This document shows, piece by piece, positions 58,095 through 64,000 of a DNA stretch of 64,000 nucleotides. Location: contig JALSPK010000172.1 of NCBI GenBank assembly GCA_026986005.1, forward strand, positions 1 through 64,000, given 5' to 3'. Position numbers and translations under genes: made by a program. Below the pieces are notes generated by a model. That model did no database searches. It saw nothing but the letters and a program-made list of their open reading frames with translations, and was not told where the DNA came from. How positions within the stretch are numbered: position 1 is the stretch's first letter; each line of letters begins with the position of its first letter. The DNA is from Saprospiraceae bacterium. GTDB taxonomy: Bacteria > Bacteroidota > Bacteroidia > Chitinophagales > Saprospiraceae.

Positions 58095-59789
58095 TCAAAA
58101 TGTCAAGCCATAATTTAAGCTTGATCTTAGTTCATTTATATTTCTTCTATGCAATCCTGTTCTGTTCATCCATATTATACCAAAGGATATATTTTGATTT
58201 TTTGTGATTTTATAGCTTATTGTGTTTCGCGTGCTCAAAGAATAACCATCACTTTCACTATTGTACGTGTTTTTGTTCCAAGAACCATTCACTCTTATAT
58301 TTAATCGGTTTTTAAACAACCTTTTACTTACTCCCAAATTCAATCCAATCTGATTTTCTACATTATCTCCTGATGCAAGTGAAAAGTAATTTATTCCAAG
58401 ATTATAATTGGTTTTGGCCGGTGTACTTAAATTGTAATTTAAAGAAATATTATAGTTTTTATCATTCACCAAACTCAGTTTTCTAAATTGATTTATATCC
58501 TTAAATTTTTGATAACTAATGCTTGCATTTATAGAATGATTATTTTTCCCTTTCTTCCAGGAATAACTAGGAGAAAACATAGCCATTTCATTCACTAAAG
58601 CCAATTTTAAGGAATCATTTACCTTGACATATCCGGCTGTTTGATCTGTCTGGTAGTTGCTGTAATTAGCGACTAAACTAAGCCCACCAGGAGAAAAATA
58701 ACTGAGGCTTACAGATCCTATTTTCCTTAAATCTGTGCTTTGTTTTAATTTTGATAAATTGTTCTTTTGAAAACCACCGGTAATTCGTAGCTGTACTTTA
58801 TTTTTAAATAATCCGAAACTTAAATTTCCTGCATAATTCTCAAAGTCCGTATTCATATAATACAAACCCAATGACTTATAAAAAGGGTCAACCCTATGGT
58901 AAGTAGCCCCTATTCCAAATCCCCTATGTTTGTATTGTAACCCTGTTTTGCCGGCAAATCCCCATCTTGTAGAGGCATTAAGTTCTATTAAGTTTTTGAT
59001 TTTTTTTGCTAATTTAGCTATATCTTTATCTTCTATTTCTATATCTGCTCTTTGGTTAGCAGTATGTAGCGATGCTGCTGTCTCAATGAAAAATTGAAAG
59101 TTTTTGAATAATGTAAAGCTCGTGTTAAGCCCTAAAACCAAATTATCTTCGGGCAATAAATAATTATTGTCTGCTTCCTTAATTGCTAGATTATTATCTT
59201 TATCACGTACTTTTACATACATAAAATCTATCTTGTTTCTACTACCATAACCTATTTTGACCCCATTAATCATTCTCTCATAGGTATCTATTATATTTGT
59301 ACCGAATGTCAATGTATCCCTTTGTGCATACAGGTCTTTTAATTTACCGTATAATGCTTTAAATCTGAATTTTCCGGGATTCAGTTCTATACCTGAGCCA
59401 TAAAACTGTTTTCCGGACATAACCAATGAAGAAAAATTCATACCTCTATATCCAAGATGTATCTGAGCCCACTTGTATCTTGGACTCACTCCATATATAT
59501 TGAATGGTTGTGAATAACTAAATTGTTGATCGCTAAATGAAAAATCAAAAGGTAGCGATATACCGTAGATTGTCAATACCGGTGAGCCTATTATTGCGTA
59601 GGAATAAGGGCTTCTTCGCAATGGACTATTTTCAAAATTGGAGTAGCTGTCACCACTCAAATACAAGCTGCCGGAAAATGCAAAAGGCTTGCTTTTTACA
59701 ATTTGAGAAATATCCTGTGCCCCGATATAAGAACAGGATAATAAAACAATTATAATTGTGTACATTAACCGGCTAATTATAAATTTCAT
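58095..59789 (-). CDS. Predicted outer-membrane beta-barrel protein
   Basis: This 564-residue protein has a signal peptide (MYTIIIVLLSCSYIGAQ) followed by amphipathic strands throughout (GSLYLSGDSYSNF, WAQIHLGYRGMNFSSLV, GLSLVANYSNYQTD, INLGVSKRLFKNRLNIRVNGSW). It ends with the aromatic residue expected of barrel proteins (LNYGLTF). I know of no assigned family. It is the first gene of the surface operon, so it may anchor or export the giant protein that follows. Confidence 0.8.
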   Translation of the reverse strand: MKFIISRLMYTIIIVLLSCSYIGAQDISQIVKSKPFAFSGSLYLSGDSYSNFENSPLRRSPYSYAIIGSPVLTIYGISLPFDFSFSDQQFSYSQPFNIYGVSPRYKWAQIHLGYRGMNFSSLVMSGKQFYGSGIELNPGKFRFKALYGKLKDLYAQRDTLTFGTNIIDTYERMINGVKIGYGSRNKIDFMYVKVRDKDNNLAIKEADNNYLLPEDNLVLGLNTSFTLFKNFQFFIETAASLHTANQRADIEIEDKDIAKLAKKIKNLIELNASTRWGFAGKTGLQYKHRGFGIGATYHRVDPFYKSLGLYYMNTDFENYAGNLSFGLFKNKVQLRITGGFQKNNLSKLKQSTDLRKIGSVSLSYFSPGGLSLVANYSNYQTDQTAGYVKVNDSLKLALVNEMAMFSPSYSWKKGKNNHSINASISYQKFKDINQFRKLSLVNDKNYNISLNYNLSTPAKTNYNLGINYFSLASGDNVENQIGLNLGVSKRLFKNRLNIRVNGSWNKNTYNSESDGYSLSTRNTISYKITKNQNISFGIIWMNRTGLHRRNINELRSSLNYGLTF

Positions 59790-59823
59790 CTCTAAATTTA
59801 TTTGAATTTAAAATTGTATTTTG

Positions 59824-59831
59824 CAAAAGTA
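59824..59831 (-). promoter_or_regulatory. -7 element TACTTTTG of the surface-protein operon
   Basis: On the minus strand this reads TACTTTTG, matching TAnnTTTG, 34 bases before the ATG of the barrel gene. No clear -33 TTG is present. The nearest MITE end is about 50 bases further upstream. Confidence 0.5.
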
Positions 59832-59882
59832 AGTCATATAGACTTGTTATTCTGTTCAAATGATTGTACGGTAAGTTTTAAT

Positions 59883-60046
59883 TAGTGTCTGTCCATAAAG
59901 TGCTTGATTTTTGAAAAACAAAGGTTTTTGATGAGATTTTTGTCTTTCTGAGAATTAGTGATGCCTTAGCATCAGTAATTTGAATAAAGTAAAAATATCG
60001 CAAAAAGATTATTTTTCAATTTTAATGACTTTGTGGACAGATACTA
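59883..60046. mobile_element. MITE-like element, full-length copy, 164 bp
   Basis: The left end TAGTGTCTGTCCATAAAGT and right end ACTTTGTGGACAGATACTA are imperfect inverted repeats. The interior has no ORF. An internal small palindrome GATGCCTTAGCATC is present. The terminal TA at both ends fits a TA target site, as for Tc1/mariner-type (IS630) transposition; no transposase is in the window. Confidence 0.8.
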
Positions 60047-60048
60047 AA

Positions 60049-60110
60049 TAGTGTCTGTCCATAAAGTGCTTGATTTTTGAAAAACAAAGGTTTTTGCACA
60101 TATTTTTTGT
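60049..60110. mobile_element. MITE-like element, left-end fragment in tandem
   Basis: This segment repeats the first 54 bases of the element at 59883, through AAAACAAAGGTTTTTG, almost without change and then diverges. It starts two bases after that element ends, so one copy may have inserted beside the other or the pair arose by unequal recombination. The rest of the gap to 60219 holds nothing recognised. Confidence 0.7.
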
Positions 60111-60219
60111 ATGTTTTACATAAAATAATCAAAATTTATTTTACTTTTACCTAGGTTTTGGAAAGTATTGAATCATAACCCGAATGAAATACAAGATAAA
60201 AATCATTTAATATTATTCA

Positions 60220-61059
60220 ATGAAGAGAAGTACAGTAATTATCCTTTTATTTCTATCTATTTTAACGATATTAGGATATACTGTATTGAATAATCATGAA
60301 AATTATGACTACAAGGAAATTCCGGAAAAAGAAATAATCAATAGCAAAAAGATTGAAAAATATCGTCTGCGAAAACACAGACATGTAACTGCTTTTTATC
60401 AAATGCTTTCTGAAAAAGTAACTGAAACCTGTATGAAGGACAATATTCCTCCGGCTGCTCTGTTGGCAATTGCAGGTCTTGAGTCCGGTTGGAATAGTGG
60501 ATATGTAGGTAAAATTACCGGCAACATACTTGCTTTGGGTGCCAATAAAGGAGATACTACTTTGCCCTCTTTATTTTTACCACGTATAAAAAAAACCGGA
60601 GAGATATTATTTGACTCTTTGGAAATATTAAAATACGATAAAAAAGACCTTATTTGGGAAAAAAGACCTAAAAGTTGGAAAAAAGACTATAGACCCCAAG
60701 AAATTGCCGGTTCAAAATACAATCTCGCTTACTTCAAATATCATCCAAAGGAGAAAAGTGAAGCAATCGCTAAAAACATTGATGATTTTATATCGGTATT
60801 TATTTCAAAAGACAGTAATATAAAAGCATTTAGGGAAACTAAAGAACTAATGAATAAACTCGTAAAAGAAAAGGGTAAAAATATACTACTGAAACTCGAA
60901 ACTACTTATGTTTTTCTAAATGGTATTGGTGGCAAAAAAAACTCTTACAATCACCGCAAAAGCTGGCTAAGAAAAGTGAAAAGTATAATAAAGCACGCCG
61001 GTCTGATAGAACTCGCAAAAGATCTAAATTCAGGAAAAGATTTTGAGGAAACTTGGTAG
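60220..61059 (+). CDS. Glucosaminidase (GH73-like) domain protein
   Basis: This 279-residue protein has an N-terminal membrane segment or signal (VIILLFLSILTILGYTVL) and a domain at about 60-170 with PPAALLAIAGLESGWNSG (catalytic Glu in LESGW) and a following NILALGANKGD. This is the arrangement of N-acetylglucosaminidases that cut peptidoglycan. It would act in the periplasm in wall turnover. It stands alone between the MITE tandem and a TPR gene. Confidence 0.85.
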   Translation: MKRSTVIILLFLSILTILGYTVLNNHENYDYKEIPEKEIINSKKIEKYRLRKHRHVTAFYQMLSEKVTETCMKDNIPPAALLAIAGLESGWNSGYVGKITGNILALGANKGDTTLPSLFLPRIKKTGEILFDSLEILKYDKKDLIWEKRPKSWKKDYRPQEIAGSKYNLAYFKYHPKEKSEAIAKNIDDFISVFISKDSNIKAFRETKELMNKLVKEKGKNILLKLETTYVFLNGIGGKKNSYNHRKSWLRKVKSIIKHAGLIELAKDLNSGKDFEETW

Positions 61060-61150
61060 GATACATTTTAGTTGTTAAAAAAATGTGATTTTATTATTTA
61101 TTTATACCAAAGTATAGGCTAATTGGGTTAGAGTATTAAATATTTTACCT

Positions 61151-61855
61151 ATGCAAAAAACATATTACATTTTCTTTATTATCTTTCTTATCGCTTTTGA
61201 ATCAAATGCTCAAACTATTGAGAATCCAGTAGTAGATATGAAGAGCCATCCTACCCTCAATATTGAGAAAATAGAGAAAACAGATAATTTCACTATTCTT
61301 TTTATGAGCTTAAAAAACGAGATAGAAAACGGAGCATTTTGTGTAAACAGCGATGTTTTTATTTCACTACCCGATAAGAGAATCAAATTTGACATGATAA
61401 AATCAGAGGGTATAGAAAACTGCCCAAATATGCATAAATTCACAGCTCCGGGACAAGTACTAAACTTTAAATTGTATTTCCCGTTGATAAATGATACAAT
61501 AAAGTTATTGGACTTGGTAGAAAACTGTACTGATAATTGTTTCTATATTCGCGGTATTCATTTAGATAAAGTTTTTAATGAAGAAACACGTAATTTCGAT
61601 ATAGGTATTAATTATTACAGAAAGGGAAATGTTCAACACGCTTTACCTTATTTCTTGGATATTGTCAATAAGTCACAATACAAAAAAAGCAAGCATTATG
61701 CTTATTCAATGTATATAGTTCCTATTATCTATGAAAAAATAGGTTATCTGGATGATGCAAAAGAAGCTTTCGATAAATTAGTAGATTCAGATATTGTCGA
61801 GAAAAAATATTTTTTAAAAAAGATAAGAGAAATAGCATATTTTAAGGATAAATAA
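61151..61855 (+). CDS. Secreted TPR-containing protein of unknown function
   Basis: This 234-residue protein has a signal peptide ending at SNAQ (about residue 20). Residues 25-130 form a beta-rich domain that I do not recognise. The C-terminal 90 residues carry TPR-like helices (FDIGINYYRKGNVQHALPYFLDI, YEKIGYLDDAKEAFDKLVDS). It ends four bases before the AsmA-like gene, so the two are probably cotranscribed. Confidence 0.75.
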   Translation: MQKTYYIFFIIFLIAFESNAQTIENPVVDMKSHPTLNIEKIEKTDNFTILFMSLKNEIENGAFCVNSDVFISLPDKRIKFDMIKSEGIENCPNMHKFTAPGQVLNFKLYFPLINDTIKLLDLVENCTDNCFYIRGIHLDKVFNEETRNFDIGINYYRKGNVQHALPYFLDIVNKSQYKKSKHYAYSMYIVPIIYEKIGYLDDAKEAFDKLVDSDIVEKKYFLKKIREIAYFKDK

Positions 61856-61859
61856 TCAG

Positions 61860-64000
61860 ATGAAAAAAATAGTGAAGAAAAAGAAAAAATCATTTTTCAG
61901 AAAGATAGTTATGTTCATAAGTATCATTTTTTTGTTGCTGTTGCTGGGATTGTTTACTGTTCCCTATTTCTTCAAAGATGACATCAAAACGTATATAAAT
62001 AAAGAAATAAATGAAAAACTAAATGCAACAGTTGAATTTAAGAATATAGATATTTCTTTTTTTTCAGAATTCCCCAATTTAGGCACTAAAATAACAGATA
62101 TTCTGGTCAAAGGTCTTGAAGAGTTTAAAAATGATAGTTTGTTTTATGCCAAAGAGATTAATCTGGAAATGGATATATGGTCTCTTTTTTCAAAAAAAAT
62201 AGAGATAGTAGATTTTTCAATTATAAATCCGGATATTAATATACTTATTCTTCCGGATGGTAGAGCTAATTACAATATTGCGAAAAAAGACAAATCCGGA
62301 CAAAGCGAGGACAAAACAGATATTAAAGATATTAAATTGAAACACTATGCTGTTGTTGATGCTAATATCACTTATTCAGACGTAAAAACGAATAAAAGGA
62401 TACTAATCTCAAAACTCAATCACGAAGGAAAAGGTGATTTTAAGGATATTGTATTTGCACTTAGTACAAATACTAAAATAGAAGAAATCTCCTTTTTGTC
62501 GGATAAAATAGCATATCTTAAAAAGGCTAAAATTGACTGGGACATTGATTTTATTGCTGATTTGAATAATATGAGATTTGATATTAAAGAAAATATACTC
62601 AAACTTAACGACCTGAATCTTGTATCCAAAGGACAATTTCAAATTACAGAAAAATATGCAGATATAGATTTTAATTTAAAAGCTCCAGGCAATAATTTTA
62701 AAGAAATTTTTTCTGTTATCCCAAATGCATTTACCAAAGATTACAGCAAAGTCCAAGCTAAAGGAAATTTTAGCCTTTATGCCTCCATCAAGGGGAAATT
62801 AAAATTTGAAGAGGAGGGATATCCTGATTTTCATGTCAAAATAAATGCCGCTGACGGATTCGTTAAATATCCAAATATGCCCCTACCCATAGAGTCTATA
62901 AATACAAATATAAATATTGACAAAAAAGGAAATTCGCTAAATAATACGACCATAAAAATCAACCCTTTGGCTTTTTCAATACACGACGAAAAAATGCAGA
63001 TGTCAATTGAGGTTAAAAATCTATTAAGTGATCCTCTTAGTAAAGGTAAATTTCTAGGAATATTGAATTTGGATAATTTATCTAAAGCTTTTCCTATTGA
63101 CGATTTCAAAGAGTTGACCGGAAAAATTAAAACTGATGTTAAATTTAAATTTAATCAATCGCTCACACAACAAGAATTAGCCGGATTTGCTGATATTGAC
63201 AATATCTCCGTGATATATTCAGAGTATCCTAGAATCAATATCAATGATGCAAAAATCGACTTTAATACCAAAAAGATAAATATAAAAGAACTAAAATTGA
63301 ATGCCGGTAAATCCGATATTACCGGACAAATTATCGTGTCAAATCCCCTGCATTATCTCGCTAAAAACAAAACTACTGATATCAATATAATCGGGAAAAG
63401 CAATCTGTTTGATGCAAATGAATGGATAAATAATGAAGCCGGTACAGATGGAGAAGAATCCAAAACCGATAATAGTATTTATACGTTTTTGAAAGACAGA
63501 TTGAGCGTAAGCCTCAAATATGAAATAGACAAACTAAAATATGAAGATTATGATATTGAGAATATGATTATAAATGGTAAATACGGAAAAAATGAACTAG
63601 CAATAATCAACCAAAGCCTAAATTTATCTGGCAGCAATCTCAATATCAAAGGAAAACTTAATAATATTCTCTCCTGGTTAATGCAAAACAAAACCCTCAA
63701 CGGAACATTAAGTATATTTTCTCCACATTTTGATCTTGATAAATTTATGGATGAGGATTCAGGAAATAAAGATACCAAACAAAAAAAAGAATTATTTAGT
63801 TTGCCTGATAAAATGAATTTGACCTTCAACACTAATATTACAAAAGTAAATTATACCGGAAAAGACCTAAGAGACCTATCCGGAAAGTTATCGATGAAAA
63901 ATCAGAAACTTGTATTCAATAGTTTTAAAGCTCAAGGTATGGGAGGTACGATGATTTTAAATGGAAATATCTCCACTCCAATAGGTAAAAAGCCTGAATT
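61860..64000 (+). CDS. AsmA-family protein, 5' part (cut by window edge)
   Basis: The frame is open from the ATG at 61860 to the window end, 713 codons. A basic cytoplasmic N-terminus and one membrane anchor (MFISIIFLLLLLGLFTVPYF) lead into a long periplasmic beta-rich part. It opens with INEKLNATVEFKNIDISFFSEFPNLG, the usual AsmA start, and continues with repeated strands such as INADGFVKYPN-like segments. AsmA-like bridges move or control lipid between the membranes. The 3' end lies outside the window. Confidence 0.85.
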   Translation, partial: MKKIVKKKKKSFFRKIVMFISIIFLLLLLGLFTVPYFFKDDIKTYINKEINEKLNATVEFKNIDISFFSEFPNLGTKITDILVKGLEEFKNDSLFYAKEINLEMDIWSLFSKKIEIVDFSIINPDINILILPDGRANYNIAKKDKSGQSEDKTDIKDIKLKHYAVVDANITYSDVKTNKRILISKLNHEGKGDFKDIVFALSTNTKIEEISFLSDKIAYLKKAKIDWDIDFIADLNNMRFDIKENILKLNDLNLVSKGQFQITEKYADIDFNLKAPGNNFKEIFSVIPNAFTKDYSKVQAKGNFSLYASIKGKLKFEEEGYPDFHVKINAADGFVKYPNMPLPIESINTNINIDKKGNSLNNTTIKINPLAFSIHDEKMQMSIEVKNLLSDPLSKGKFLGILNLDNLSKAFPIDDFKELTGKIKTDVKFKFNQSLTQQELAGFADIDNISVIYSEYPRININDAKIDFNTKKINIKELKLNAGKSDITGQIIVSNPLHYLAKNKTTDINIIGKSNLFDANEWINNEAGTDGEESKTDNSIYTFLKDRLSVSLKYEIDKLKYEDYDIENMIINGKYGKNELAIINQSLNLSGSNLNIKGKLNNILSWLMQNKTLNGTLSIFSPHFDLDKFMDEDSGNKDTKQKKELFSLPDKMNLTFNTNITKVNYTGKDLRDLSGKLSMKNQKLVFNSFKAQGMGGTMILNGNISTPIGKKPE

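Overview
The window is a stretch of AT-rich chromosome from a member of the Bacteroidota. The evidence is SusC/SusD outer-membrane proteins, several secreted proteins with a type IX secretion (T9SS) C-terminal sorting domain, SprB-type repeats, and promoters of the Bacteroidota form (TTG, about 20 bases, TAnnTTTG). No rRNA or tRNA gene was seen.

Layout. 1-5341: a large CRISPR array with 80 intact 30-base repeats and a decayed terminal repeat; it runs off the left edge and no cas gene lies in the window. Many spacers come in families aimed at variants of the same genes. 5342-6824: a decayed stretch with a small nuclease-like ORF, a candidate small RNA antisense to its 3' end, coding remnants, and two relic CRISPR repeats. 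6825-11274: housekeeping genes rmlA, tsaE, ald and pepD. Two parS centromere sites lie between ald and pepD, and an AT-rich gap with repeated TTATTAACA boxes follows pepD. This suggests that the window lies near the chromosome origin. 12024-17637: a TonB-like protein, then an ECF sigma factor / membrane TPR protein / orphan protein operon facing a TPR-CHAT (caspase-like) lipoprotein. 17832-22918: a metallophosphoesterase, a DUF3109 protein, a BtuFCD-like ABC importer, PgpA and a GreA-like factor. 23103-27977: a GATase-like lipoprotein, an N-terminal-nucleophile hydrolase and a T9SS protein.

28089-39464 is a five-gene operon in which two secreted C10 (streptopain-type) proteases flank a SusC/SusD pair and a LamG protein, which looks like a system that digests protein outside the cell and imports peptides. 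A P-loop ATPase behind operator-like tandem repeats and a LytS/LytTR two-component pair follow. 44924-59789 is a minus-strand operon for surface proteins: a predicted beta-barrel, a 2445-residue giant resembling TANFOR proteins, a fibronectin-III protein and an SprB-repeat protein with a T9SS tail. 60220-64000 holds a glucosaminidase, a TPR protein and the start of an AsmA-like gene cut by the window edge.

A family of short inverted-repeat elements (MITE-like; ends TAGTGTCTGTCCATAAAG) is scattered through the intergenic gaps.
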